Below are positions 18,999 through 27,750 of a stretch of DNA of 64,000 nucleotides, piece by piece. Source of the stretch: Nitrobacter vulgaris (GTDB taxonomy: Bacteria > Pseudomonadota > Alphaproteobacteria > Rhizobiales > Xanthobacteraceae); assembly GCF_031453995.1 (NCBI RefSeq), contig NZ_JAVDPZ010000021.1, forward strand, positions 5,962-69,961. Direction: 5' to 3'. The position numbers and the translations under genes were made by a program. The notes under the pieces were generated by a model. The model worked only from the letters and a program-made list of their open reading frames with translations. It had not been told where the DNA came from and made no database searches. How positions within the stretch are numbered: position 1 is the first letter of the stretch; each line of letters starts with the position of its first letter.

Positions 18999-19015
18999 GT
19001 GAATGGTTTTTACAT
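18997..19015. promoter_or_regulatory. Probable TetR autoregulatory operator
   Basis: ATGTGAATGGTTTTTACAT matches 14 of 19 positions of the palindrome at 18050-18068. It is nested in the exact inverted repeat CTCATGT (18994-19000) / ACATGAG (19012-19018). It overlaps the ATG of the TetR gene. Confidence 0.5.
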
Positions 19016-19178
19016 GAGCACGCGGGAAACACCACTCGTTTCGTCCTGCTTCCATTCGAGAAGCAGGGCGAAATCCAGCATGAAGAAGCGCAAACCGTTG
19101 CGGCGAACCCCGACCTCCGGTCAAACGAGGCCGGTTCGCCGGAAGTCGGCCAATGGCCGTGGCGGCCTGATGCGGAGC

Positions 19179-19595
19179 CTATCGGCGCGCGACCTCTGCG
19201 CGCAGCCGTTCTTCCTGCTCGCGCAGTTCCGGCGTGAACGCCTCGCCGAAATCCTCCGCGTCGAACACCTGACGCAGTTCGAGTTCATCTCCGGGCGCGA
19301 AAGGCGCGCGTTTCATCCACTGGATCGCCTCGTCTTTTGAACCAACCTCGATCAGCCAGAATCCGCAGACGAGATCACTGGTCACCGGGAATGGGCCCTC
19401 TGTCACCACAGGTGCAGCGCCTGAATATTTGATGCGCGCGCCTTTCGAGGTCGGATGCAACCCCTCGCCCGCCTGCATCACACCGGCCTTCACCATCTCT
19501 TCGTTGAACCGACCCATCGCGGTCAGCATTTCGGTGCTCGGCATCTCGCCCGCTTCGGTTTCCTTCGTCGCCTTCACAATCACCATGAAACGCAT
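19179..19595 (-). CDS. YCII-related (DGPF) protein
   Basis: 138 residues with the YCII/DGPF pattern: MRFMVIVKATKETEAGEMP at the start, VTEGPFPVTSDLVCGFWLIE in the middle, and WMKRAPFAPGDELELRQVF near the end. The DGPF motif reads EGPF here. Such proteins are small ferredoxin-fold alpha/beta domains, often found beside ECF sigma factors. The enzymatic role is not established. The frame is open upstream to 19679; the ATG at 19595 fits the family. A second DGPF gene and its sigma factor lie 2-4 kb upstream on the same strand. Confidence 0.85.
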   Translation of the reverse strand: MRFMVIVKATKETEAGEMPSTEMLTAMGRFNEEMVKAGVMQAGEGLHPTSKGARIKYSGAAPVVTEGPFPVTSDLVCGFWLIEVGSKDEAIQWMKRAPFAPGDELELRQVFDAEDFGEAFTPELREQEERLRAEVARR

Positions 19596-19715
19596 CGCGA
19601 TTCTCCTTCGATCCAGTGATCCAGGCCGTTTCTTGGCGGCCCCGCAATGAAGACGGGCGGACTGCGGCCTCTCCGACATGTCCTGTAGAAATTTTTAGGC
19701 GTGTGCGCTGATCCC

Positions 19716-20369
19716 TCAGTCGCCCTGCGGGAACATGTGGAAATATGGCTCGGCGTCCTTCAGCACGCGGGCATAGGACGGTCGCGCCTTGAGACGTTCC
19801 AGATAGGCGGCAAGATGTGGATGGCTGTCAGCATATGGCAGCACCCTGGCGGCATAGAACAACGCCGGCGCGGCTGCGCAATCCGCCATCGAGAAATCGT
19901 CGCCGGCTGCCCAGCTGCGCGATGCCATCTCGCGCTCGGCGATGTCATAAGCCGCGCGGATCCGCGTTTTCGCATCCTCAACGCCGTGCGGGTCCTTGCT
20001 ACCGGCTGGCCGTAGCCGGTCGCCGACCACCTTTTGCATATGGTTGTGAATGTGCAGATCGTAAAAGCGGTCCTTCAGCCGCACCTCGCGCTCCGCGTCG
20101 CGATCCTGCGGGATGAACCGCGTCCCGCCCGGATAATACCTGTCGATATACTCAATGATGATGCTGGATTCCGGCACCACCTCGCCGCGGGCGGCATCCT
20201 GCAACACCGGAAATTTGCCGACACCCCACAGCTTCAGCAGCACCGCGCGCTCGTCCGGATCGCCGAGATCGACCGACATAGCCGTGAACGGCGTCGCGTT
20301 CTCATGGAACGCGATTAGTGCCTTGTGGCAATAGGACGACAGCGGATGCATGTACAGCGTCAGCGGCAT
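19716..20369 (-). CDS. Glutathione S-transferase family protein
   Basis: 217 residues. The thioredoxin-like N-terminal domain starts PLTLYMHPLSSYCHKALIAF and carries the glutathione-contact region VPESSIIIEYIDRYYPG. The C-terminal all-helical domain includes SWAAGDDFSMADCAAAPALF. The frame reaches 20465, but GGGAGAAC lies just before the ATG at 20369. The substrate cannot be predicted. It lies in the cluster of DGPF, VOC, ECF-sigma and SRPBCC genes. Confidence 0.9.
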   Translation of the reverse strand: MPLTLYMHPLSSYCHKALIAFHENATPFTAMSVDLGDPDERAVLLKLWGVGKFPVLQDAARGEVVPESSIIIEYIDRYYPGGTRFIPQDRDAEREVRLKDRFYDLHIHNHMQKVVGDRLRPAGSKDPHGVEDAKTRIRAAYDIAEREMASRSWAAGDDFSMADCAAAPALFYAARVLPYADSHPHLAAYLERLKARPSYARVLKDAEPYFHMFPQGD

Positions 20370-20662
20370 GATGTTCTCCCGATCAGCGAGCGCTTTGCAG
20401 CACTGCATGTGATGACGCAAGACGAAACCATCACACGTCGTCAAGCGCACATGAGCGCGTATCACGCGTTTTCCGTCGCAACAAATTCCCGCCGCATTGC
20501 TTGATCACGCTTGCATCATTGCTTCGGCCGCGGGGACAAGATGCGGGCGCAGCAATTCCAAGGGGCGTTCCGCGTAAACATCGATTCAATTTTGGCTCGC
20601 GCGCAAGCCGTGATGAGTCATGCCCGAACCACACTGGCCAAAACCAAATGGGGGAGGACATC

Positions 20663-20776
20663 ATGACCGATGCCACAAAGCGGACGGCTTCCGGCACGCT
20701 CGCCGATATGTTCGCGCATATCATGGCGGTGACAGCGTTGCTGGTGATCGCAGCTTGCGTCTTCTACGTGAAATAG
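20663..20776 (+). CDS. Small single-pass membrane protein (37 residues)
   Basis: A very short gene with GGGGGAGGA immediately upstream of the ATG at 20663. The product has a polar N-terminus (MTDATKRTASGTLADMFAH) and one membrane segment (about 20-36, IMAVTALLVIAACVFYV) ending in Lys. It is divergent from the GST gene. The strong ribosome site and clear membrane segment support it as real. No function can be assigned. An in-frame ATG five codons upstream (20648) is less likely. Confidence 0.6.
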   Translation: MTDATKRTASGTLADMFAHIMAVTALLVIAACVFYVK

Positions 20777-20908
20777 CTCTTCGGCCGCCGTCACGACATC
20801 GCGACCACGGCTGCGCGAGAGGAAAAATAAGCGAATCTCTCGCATGTGTCCTCGAAGGGGACATGGGAATTGATTTTCATCCTGCTCCCCCAAGTATGAG
20901 CGGTTAAT

Positions 20909-21446
20909 TCAGCTTTCCACTGCCTTGCGCAGATTGGCGAGACCAGCCTCGAAATCAGTACCGACCATGCGATCCATGTTGATGAACACGTGCATGATCT
21001 TGCCGATGAACGGCGTCGGCCCCTGCATCGTCCATGTGACACGGGTGCCATCGCCCTGAGGCTGCAATGTGAATTCGGCGGTGTTGTGCGCCTCGAAGGG
21101 TTTCAGGAAATCGAGCTTGATGACGACATTCTGGGAAGCGGGCGCATCGAGGATTTCCATGTGGCCCGTGCCGATATTGCTGTCGCCTTCCCAGGCGTAG
21201 GTCGCACCTTTGCCGCGTTCGGCGCCGCCGTAGGTCCGCTTCATCGCGGGATCGCGGGTCTCATAAGGCGGACCACCGTCCCCACTGATGGAAGTCGGCA
21301 ATCAGCGGGAAGATATTCTCCGGCGACGCCTTGATGACGGCCGACCGCTCAACGCGGAACGTATCGGGCTTGGTCGAAGCCAGTATTAGAACAACGGCGA
21401 GAGCAATGACGATGATGGCAATGACGGCGGCAAGGACTTTCAACAT
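20909..21446 (-). pseudogene. SRPBCC (polyketide cyclase-like) gene with a one-base frameshift
   Basis: The N-terminal half (21446 down to about 21270) reads a membrane segment (VLAAVIAIIVIALAVVLIL) and then the SRPBCC start VERSAVIKASPENIFPLIAD and FHQWGRWS, ending in a stop at 21261. The second half continues in another frame: PYETRDPAMKRTYGGAERGK to GTDFEAGLANLRKAVES. Family members read ..WSPYE.. across the join, so one extra base near 21268-21275 breaks the gene. The total span is 3n+1, consistent with a single insertion. The gene has a good ribosome site (TTGAGGGATTG) and follows the ECF sigma gene on the same strand. It could be a true pseudogene or a sequencing error. Confidence 0.8.
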
Positions 21447-21546
21447 GGCAATCCCTCAAGTCTGGATAAACAGGACAGCCCAAGGACGAACGGCGAGGCG
21501 ACATCCCGACAGGGCCGGACACTTTTTTGAATCAGCCCCCAGAACC

Positions 21547-22815
21547 CTACTCCGCCGCCCTGGTGCGAGGCGCGCCGTCTTTCATCAGCCGATCCAGATG
21601 CATGCGGATATGCGCCGCCTCCGCCGAGGTATTGGCGAGCGCGATGGCGCGGTCGAATGCAACGCGGGCTTCCTCGTCGCGGCCGAGTTGCATCAGGTAT
21701 GCGCCCTTCGCGCCGAAGAAGTGAAAATAGCCTGACAGGCGCTGCTCCAGCGGCGAGATCAGCGCGAGCGCCGCTTCCGGCCCCTTCACCTTGGAGAGAG
21801 CCACGCTGCGATTGAGCGTCACCACCGGCGACGGCTGCAATTGCTCCAGCGTCGCGTAAAGAAGATCGATCTGGCGCCAGTCGGTATCCTCCGGCTTTGG
21901 CGCGCTCGCATGAAGCGCCGCGATTGCCGCCTGCACCTGATAGGGGCCGGCGCGACGATGGCGCATCGCCTTGTCGATCAGCGCCGTGCCTTCCGTGATC
22001 ATCTTTCTGTTCCACAGACTGCGGTCCTGATCCTCGAGCAGGATCACTTCGCCGTCGGAATCAAAGCGTGCGGCAGCGCGGGCATGCTGCAATAGCAACA
22101 GTGCCGTCAGCCCCATGATCTCCGGCTCGTTCTGAAACAGCCGAAGCAGCAGCCGCGCCAGGCGAATCGCCTCCTCACATAGCGGCGCCCGGACCTCGGA
22201 GGTGCCGCCGTTCGCCGAATAACCCTCGTTGAAGACGAGGTAGATCATGGCGGCAACGACGCCGAGCCGCTCGCTGCGCTCGACCGCGCCAGGCGTCTCG
22301 AACGCGACGCCGGCTTTCGCAACCGCCGCCTTGGCACGGGTGATGCGCTGCTCCATCGCAGCTTCGCTGACAAGAAATGCACGCGCGATCTGCTTCACCG
22401 TCAGACCCGAGACGATACGCAGCGCCAACGCGATCTGCTGCGTCGCAGGCAGATCAGGATGGCAGCAGATGAACAGCAAACGCAAAATATCGTCGCGGTA
22501 GTGCGAGCCGTCGAGCCGCTCGGCGATTTCACTCTCGGCGTCGCCGAGGTCGGAGATCACATCGTCGTCCGGTAATTCCTGCTGCTTGCTCCGCCGCCGC
22601 ACCTCGTCAAGCGCGGCGTTGCGCCCGACCATGATCAGCCACGCCGCCGGATCGCGCGGCGGCCCGTTTTCGGGCCAGTTCCTCAAGGCCCGCAAGCAGG
22701 CGTTCTGGTACGCCTCCTCGGCTGTGTCGAGATTGCGGAAATAGCGCAAGAGCGCGCCGAGCGCCTGGGGTCGCGCCGCCGTCAGGGCCGCATCGATCCA
22801 GGCGACGTCGGTCAT
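21547..22815 (-). CDS. ECF sigma factor with long C-terminal extension (DGPF-linked, ECF42-like)
   Basis: 422 residues, much longer than simple ECF sigma factors. Region 2 is near residues 15-75 (YFRNLDTAEEAYQNACLRAL, DPAAWLIMVGRNAALDEVRR). Region 4 is near 125-175 (QQIALALRIVSGLTVKQIA and VSEAAMEQRITRAKAAV). The remaining ~240 residues form a helical, TPR-like extension (EEARVAFDRAIALA). This layout, and the overlapping upstream DGPF gene, match the ECF42-type group described in the literature, which has no classical anti-sigma factor. The ATG overlaps the DGPF stop by four bases, so the two are translationally coupled. Target genes are probably neighbours. Confidence 0.9.
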   Translation of the reverse strand: MTDVAWIDAALTAARPQALGALLRYFRNLDTAEEAYQNACLRALRNWPENGPPRDPAAWLIMVGRNAALDEVRRRSKQQELPDDDVISDLGDAESEIAERLDGSHYRDDILRLLFICCHPDLPATQQIALALRIVSGLTVKQIARAFLVSEAAMEQRITRAKAAVAKAGVAFETPGAVERSERLGVVAAMIYLVFNEGYSANGGTSEVRAPLCEEAIRLARLLLRLFQNEPEIMGLTALLLLQHARAAARFDSDGEVILLEDQDRSLWNRKMITEGTALIDKAMRHRRAGPYQVQAAIAALHASAPKPEDTDWRQIDLLYATLEQLQPSPVVTLNRSVALSKVKGPEAALALISPLEQRLSGYFHFFGAKGAYLMQLGRDEEARVAFDRAIALANTSAEAAHIRMHLDRLMKDGAPRTRAAE

Positions 22816-23180
22816 GTCAGAGCCCCTCCGGCATCGAACAGGCCGACAGGACGGATTTCATAGGAGCCACCCGGATTCGCCTCGCCGAGTTCCTGCGCCG
22901 CCTCCAGCGCCTCCTCAAGATTCTTGCAGTCGATCAAGTAGAACCCGAGCAACTGCTCCTTGGTTTCAGCGAACGGACCATCGACGATCAACGGCGGGTT
23001 TTCCTTGCGCAAGGTGGTCGCCGCGGTGGTCGGCAGCAGCCGTGCCACCGGTCCGAGCCGGCCCTGCTTCTTCAACTTGTCCTGCACGACCGCGAGCTTT
23101 TGCATGACGGCGGCGTCCTGCTCCTTGCTCCAGGAACAGACGACATCCTCGTTATGGTAGCAAAGTATGGCGTAGAGCAT
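22812..23180 (-). CDS. YCII-related (DGPF) protein coupled to the ECF sigma factor
   Basis: 122 residues with the family signature VDGPFAETKEQLLGFYLIDC (DGPF intact). An N-terminal MLYAILCYHNED strand and a C-terminal GSYEIRPVG strand complete the domain. AAGGA lies 9 bases before the ATG at 23180; a TTG at 23186 is also in frame. The stop overlaps the sigma factor ATG (ATGA), so the two are made together. In ECF42-type loci DGPF proteins are constant neighbours and likely targets of the sigma factor. Biochemical activity is unknown. Confidence 0.88.
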   Translation of the reverse strand: MLYAILCYHNEDVVCSWSKEQDAAVMQKLAVVQDKLKKQGRLGPVARLLPTTAATTLRKENPPLIVDGPFAETKEQLLGFYLIDCKNLEEALEAAQELGEANPGGSYEIRPVGLFDAGGALT

Positions 23181-23388
23181 GCACAATGGTCCTTCTTGCC
23201 CTCAGGACGAACCAGTATGCCGATAGCCGACACATGACCCAACAAAATTTCCGGGGGGATTTTTGGGCGACAGCAAGCGCAAGGTCCAAACGCCCTTGCA
23301 TAGCCGACGCGACGATTGAGTTACGGAACGCGCCTTTTGCCTCCCGGCCCCCAACCAGGATAACGGGTTCGGGTTTGAGAAAAAGAAG

Positions 23389-23862
23389 CTAACCGTTCGC
23401 CGCCGCCTCGATATCGGCAATGACGATCTTCTTCATCTTCAACATCGCCTTCATGGCACGACCGGCTTTGGCTCGATCCGGATCCTGCAACAGGCGCGGC
23501 ATCATATCGGGTACCACCTGCCACGACACGCCAAACCTGTCCTTGAGCCACCCACACTTAAGGGGCCCGCCGCCATCGGCGGTGAGCTTGTTCCAGTAGT
23601 AGTCAACCTCGTCCTGCGACTTACAGTCGATGCTGAACGAGACAGCTTCACTGAACTGGAAATGCGGGCCGCCGTTCAACGCGATGAACCGCCTTCCCTC
23701 GAGATCAAAGGCGACGGTCAGCACCGTTCCGGGCGGCTTAGAGCCGCCTTCGCCATAATAGGTCGTTTCGACGATCTTCGAATTGCTGAACACGGTGGTG
23801 TAAAATTTCGCTGCTTCCTCGGCCTGCGTATCGAACCAAAGGAACGGGGTGATGTTGGGCAT
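23389..23862 (-). CDS. VOC family protein (PhnB-like)
   Basis: 157 residues of the PhnB/3-demethylubiquinone-like VOC group: PNITPFLWFDTQAEEAAKFY, FDLEGRRFIALNGGPHFQF, then SQDEVDYYWNKLTADGG, CGWLKDRFGVSWQVVP and the Met/Lys-rich end KAMLKMKKI. The start at 23862 is preceded by GGAG at a good distance; an ATG four codons upstream is possible. It lies on the same strand upstream of the DGPF/ECF pair with a 208-base gap. The substrate is unknown. Confidence 0.88.
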   Translation of the reverse strand: MPNITPFLWFDTQAEEAAKFYTTVFSNSKIVETTYYGEGGSKPPGTVLTVAFDLEGRRFIALNGGPHFQFSEAVSFSIDCKSQDEVDYYWNKLTADGGGPLKCGWLKDRFGVSWQVVPDMMPRLLQDPDRAKAGRAMKAMLKMKKIVIADIEAAANG

Positions 23863-24135
23863 CGTGGGCTCCATGATTGCGCGCCCCGGTTGATGCGAGG
23901 CAACCCGCCAGCAACCGTCGGGTTCCGCAAGGACGTGGCCCAAGGACGAGCGGCCCCGCCGCGATCGACATCACTAAGGGATTTTTATATCAGACATTTT
24001 TCCGCCTGGATTCGGCGACGTCCCGCCATTGTCGGCCATGCAAATCATCGTGACCGTCGGGGCATGGTGGTCCGGAATATCGGCGTGAGGCGCGCTTAAA
24101 TCTTAAAAGAGGGGTCTTCGTGTGATCCCCGGTGA

Positions 24136-24597
24136 TCAGACCTGATCGGCCTTCATCGCGACACGAAGCGCCTTGGGTATCGGCTTCGCCCGCCCTTCGG
24201 ATATGAACGCCACCTTCACCCTCGCGTCCAGCAGCAGCACGTCGCCACACCGGACCTCCTGATGCAAAGTGATCGAGGCGCCGCGGACCTCCAGTGGCCG
24301 CGTCACGATGTCGAGTACGTCGTCCATCCGCGCGGGCTTCAGAAACTCGAGCTGCATCGCGCGCACCACGAAGGCAAAACCGGGCGCCTCGCTTTCGGCC
24401 TCCGCGAACAGCGCGCGCTGGTCGGCGCCGAGCAGCCGCAGATAGTTGCTACGTCCACGCTCCATGAAGCGCAGATAATTAGCGTGATAGACGAGGCCGG
24501 TAAAATCCGTGTCCTCATAATAGACGCGGACTTGCATGTGATGCCTGCCGTCGCGAATCTCGCCGTCGAGATGGCGGGTCTGCGGCGACGCATTCAT
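24136..24597 (-). CDS. ybgC: Tol-Pal-associated acyl-CoA thioesterase YbgC
   Basis: Hot-dog-fold thioesterase, usually the first gene of tol-pal operons, thought to act on short-chain acyl-CoA or acyl-ACP. The 153 residues carry the catalytic signature VYYEDTDFTGLVYHANYLRF (about residues 25-44), with the Asp of EDTD and the His of YHANY. Here ybgC ends the ruv operon, and about 7 kb of accessory genes separate it from tolQ. The ATG overlaps the ruvB stop by 3 bases. Confidence 0.93.
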   Translation of the reverse strand: MNASPQTRHLDGEIRDGRHHMQVRVYYEDTDFTGLVYHANYLRFMERGRSNYLRLLGADQRALFAEAESEAPGFAFVVRAMQLEFLKPARMDDVLDIVTRPLEVRGASITLHQEVRCGDVLLLDARVKVAFISEGRAKPIPKALRVAMKADQV

Positions 24598-25643
24598 TGA
24601 TCTTCCTCCTCCCCGCCGAACAAGCCGAACTGCGCCGGATCGCGCGTGGGCTCAGTCAGGCCGAGATGACGGAACGCGTGTGACGTGAGCAGCCGTCCGC
24701 GCGGCGTGCGCTGCAGGTAGCCGCACTGGATCAGGAACGGCTCGATGATGTCCTCGATGGCGTCGCGCGGCTCCGACAGCGCCGCCGCCATGGTCTCCAC
24801 CCCCACAGGTCCGCCACCATAGTTCAGCGCGATGGTCGTGAGATAGCGGCGGTCCATCGCATCGAGGCCGGCCGCATCGACTTCGAGCGCGCCGAGCGCA
24901 TGATCGGCGATTTTCCGGTCGATCGACGCCGCATCGGCGGCGGACGCGAAATCGCGCACCCGGCGCAGCAGGCGGCCGGCGATGCGCGGGGTGCCGCGGG
25001 CGCGGCGGGCGATCTCGTTGGCGCCGTCCGCCGTCATGCTGACATTGAGAACACGGGCGCCACGGCTGACGATCCTCTCCAGCTCATCGACGGTGTAGAA
25101 ATTCAATCGCACCGGAATCCCGAAGCGGTCGCGCAGCGGATTGGTCAAGAGGCCCGCGCGCGTCGTTGCGCCGACCAGCGTAAACTTCGCCAACTCGATC
25201 TTGACCGAGCGGGCCGCCGGTCCCTCGCCGATGATGAGATCGAGCTGAAAATCCTCCATCGCCGGATAGAGCACCTCCTCCACCGCCGGCGAGAGGCGAT
25301 GAATTTCATCAATGAACAACACGTCGCGCTCTTCGAGGTTAGTCAGAAGTGCCGCAAGATCACCGGCCTTGGCGATCACGGGACCGGAGGTTGCGCGAAA
25401 GCCGACGCCGAGTTCGCGCGCGACGATCTGCGCCAGCGTGGTCTTGCCGAGGCCGGGCGGGCCGACGAACAGCACGTGATCGAGCGCCTCTTTTCGTTTA
25501 CGGGCAGCATCGATGAAGATCTGCAGGTTGGCGCGCGCCTGCGCCTGGCCGACGAACTCGGACAGCTTCTGCGGCCGCAGCGCGGTGTCGCCGACATCGT
25601 CGGTGCGGCGTTCGGGCGTGACGATGCGGGAGGGCGTGGTCAC
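24594..25643 (-). CDS. ruvB: Holliday junction branch migration ATPase RuvB
   Basis: Hexameric AAA+ motor that drives Holliday junction branch migration with RuvA. The 349 residues show Walker A (VGPPGLGKTTLAQI, about 60-73), Walker B (VLFIDEIHRLSP), sensor 1 (LVGATTRAGLL) and the C-terminal winged helix (GYLQRTPRGRLLTSHAFRHL). The start is GTG, overlapping the ruvA stop (GTGA). Order ruvC-ruvA-ruvB-ybgC with overlapping stops and starts marks one operon. Confidence 0.98.
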   Translation of the reverse strand: MTTPSRIVTPERRTDDVGDTALRPQKLSEFVGQAQARANLQIFIDAARKRKEALDHVLFVGPPGLGKTTLAQIVARELGVGFRATSGPVIAKAGDLAALLTNLEERDVLFIDEIHRLSPAVEEVLYPAMEDFQLDLIIGEGPAARSVKIELAKFTLVGATTRAGLLTNPLRDRFGIPVRLNFYTVDELERIVSRGARVLNVSMTADGANEIARRARGTPRIAGRLLRRVRDFASAADAASIDRKIADHALGALEVDAAGLDAMDRRYLTTIALNYGGGPVGVETMAAALSEPRDAIEDIIEPFLIQCGYLQRTPRGRLLTSHAFRHLGLTEPTRDPAQFGLFGGEEEDQ

Positions 25644-26257
25644 TTCGACAGCTCCTTCAAGCCGAGCCGGATCAGTTGCGCGGTCTCCGCATTTTCGCCA
25701 GCGCCGCGCGAGGCGGCCGCGATCGCTGCGGTCGCCTGCGGTTGACCGTAACCGAGATTAACCAGTGCGGAGATCGCATCCCGCACCGGGCGCGGCGCAT
25801 GCTGGTCATCGATGGCGCCCGCAAGATGGACCACCGCCGGATCGACATTTGCGAAGGACGGCGCCTTGTCCTTGAGCTCGGTGACGATGCGTTCAGCCAC
25901 CTTTGGTCCGACGCCCGGCGTACGCGCCACCGCAGCCTTGTCCCGCAGGGCAATGGCGTTAGCGAGATCGGCCGGCGACAGCGTGCCCAGCACCGCGAGC
26001 GCCACCCTCGCACCGACGCCCTGCACCGTCTGCAACAGACGGAACCACTCGCGCTCGTGGTCAGTGCGAAATCCGAACAGCTTGATCTGGTCCTCGCGCA
26101 CATACGTCTCGATCGACAACACCGCCGCCTCGCCCGGCGACGGCAGCGCCTGCAGCGTGCGCGAGGCGCAATGCACCTGATAGCCGACGCCGCCGACATC
26201 GAGGATCAGATAATCCTCGCTGTAGGAGTCGATGATACCTTTCAGCTTGCCGATCAT
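25640..26257 (-). CDS. ruvA: Holliday junction DNA helicase subunit RuvA
   Basis: Tetrameric Holliday-junction-binding protein. The 205 residues begin MIGKLKGIIDSYSEDYLILD (OB-fold). They contain helix-hairpin-helix motifs (LLQTVQGVGARVALAVLGTL; ARTPGVGPKVAERIVTELKD) and end with the RuvB-contacting C-terminal domain (VNLGYGQPQATAAIAAA). The ATG overlaps the ruvC stop by four bases and the end overlaps the ruvB GTG. Length is typical. Confidence 0.98.
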   Translation of the reverse strand: MIGKLKGIIDSYSEDYLILDVGGVGYQVHCASRTLQALPSPGEAAVLSIETYVREDQIKLFGFRTDHEREWFRLLQTVQGVGARVALAVLGTLSPADLANAIALRDKAAVARTPGVGPKVAERIVTELKDKAPSFANVDPAVVHLAGAIDDQHAPRPVRDAISALVNLGYGQPQATAAIAAASRGAGENAETAQLIRLGLKELSK

Positions 26258-26769
26258 GCGCCCGCCACCTTCATCCGCAGCGCCGCAGCGCCCCGGTGAT
26301 GCGCGTGGGTAATGGCAATAGCGAGCGCGTCGGCGGCGTCCGCGCTCCTCGGATCGGCTTTCGGCAGCAGGATTTTCAGCATCGCCTGGATCTGGGTCTT
26401 GTCGGCATGGCCCGCGCCAACCACGGTCTTCTTTACCTGGTTGGGCGCGTATTCCGCCACCGCGATGCCGAACATCGCCGGCGCCAGCATCGCAACGCCC
26501 CGCGCCTGCCCGAGCTTCAGCGTCGCCACGCCATCCTTGTTGACGAAGGTCTGCTCGATCGCAGCCTCGGCGGGGCGGAATCGGTCGAGCACTGCGCCGA
26601 GCCCGGCATGGATCGCCAGCAGCCGGCTCGCCAGCGCCATGTGTTCGCGCGTCTCGACCGAGCCGCAGCCGACGAAGATCAGCCGATGGCCCTCGATGTC
26701 GAGCACGCCCCAGCCGGTGCGGCGGAGGCCCGGATCAATGCCCAGAATGCGAATCGGTGCGGAGGTCAT
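26254..26769 (-). CDS. ruvC: Crossover junction endodeoxyribonuclease RuvC
   Basis: Holliday junction resolvase. The frame is open to 26913, but the ATG at 26769 gives the conserved beginning IRILGIDPGLRRTGWGVLD, with the first catalytic Asp at about residue 12. The later acidic residues lie in AAIEQTFVNKD and DPRSADAADALAIAITHAHH. The product has 171 residues, normal for the family. It leads the ruvC-ruvA-ruvB-ybgC operon and is divergent from a secreted-protein gene. Confidence 0.97.
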   Translation of the reverse strand: MTSAPIRILGIDPGLRRTGWGVLDIEGHRLIFVGCGSVETREHMALASRLLAIHAGLGAVLDRFRPAEAAIEQTFVNKDGVATLKLGQARGVAMLAPAMFGIAVAEYAPNQVKKTVVGAGHADKTQIQAMLKILLPKADPRSADAADALAIAITHAHHRGAAALRMKVAGA

Positions 26770-26997
26770 GGCCCATGTTAGCGCAAAGCATCCCGCTGCG
26801 TCCCCCAAGCGGGCTCCGGCTCTATTCGTTTCAACGCATCGAACCTTGCCCGTTCCGGTAACGACAAAGCCGTATCCGTCGTCCGACCGATCTATCCATG
26901 TTCGGCTGAACATGGTCCGCTCGAGGACGGGATAGCCACGTCATAAGCGACGGCAGATCCGTCTCCGAGACCGGACCGAAGAGGAATTTCAAGCGTT

Positions 26998-27603
26998 ATG
27001 CGGATAGCAATTGCCGTTTTCTTCATGATGACGATCGTCAGCACCGCTGTTTCGGCCGATTCGCCAACCGCCGCGCAAAACCGGTTCACGTCCATTGCCA
27101 ACAAGGACTGCACTTTCGCTCCGATCGGCGACGAGCCGGGCGACGAGGAAGACCAGCTCAAGACATGTCCCGGCGCCGGTGGCGCGCAGGTGCTGGTCAA
27201 CGCCCTGGGAACCCGTCTGCGGATAGGCTTTCGCTGGCCAAAGGGGGCTCACCCGCAAACGATCATCTGGGCGGTGGAAGCATGGTCCGCCGGATTGACC
27301 GTCGACTGGCGCGGATCTGGCAAGGGCAAGGAGTTCGAGCCTTATGCCGCGATCGTCAGGATGAAACTTCAGAAACAGGATTTGCCGGTTGCGGGCAACC
27401 AGGTACTCGCCGTGATCCGGATCACACATGATACCGCCTGCGTCATGGGCGCTGTTGACACCGGAGCGAACCCGAATGCCAATGAAGCTGCGCATGCACT
27501 CGCCGATGCAGCGGCATCGTTCGCATGTGGCAAGGACAAGCCGACGATCGGCGGAATGAGAACCAAGGCCGCGGAAGAGATTGTGCGGGGCATCGCCGAA
27601 TGA
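26998..27603 (+). CDS. Secreted protein of unknown function
   Basis: 201 residues. An N-terminal signal peptide (IAVFFMMTIVSTAVSA, cleavage about residue 20) precedes a soluble domain with four scattered Cys (KDCTF, KTCPG, TACVMG, FACGKD) that could form disulfides. I do not recognise the family. The gene is divergent from ruvC, with 228 bases between them for promoters, and is followed by a second small secreted-protein gene on the same strand. Confidence 0.75.
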   Translation: MRIAIAVFFMMTIVSTAVSADSPTAAQNRFTSIANKDCTFAPIGDEPGDEEDQLKTCPGAGGAQVLVNALGTRLRIGFRWPKGAHPQTIIWAVEAWSAGLTVDWRGSGKGKEFEPYAAIVRMKLQKQDLPVAGNQVLAVIRITHDTACVMGAVDTGANPNANEAAHALADAAASFACGKDKPTIGGMRTKAAEEIVRGIAE

Positions 27604-27750
27604 TGAACCGGCAGATCAAGCCAACAGGCCGGCAAGCGTAAGCCGCCGGTGCTGGAGCACGGACGGAAAGAGTATTCGCCAAGAGAATTGAGGCGCTCAG
27701 TCAGGTCACGAGTTGACCTTCAACCGCATTCTGCCGGGGTTTTCACCACG

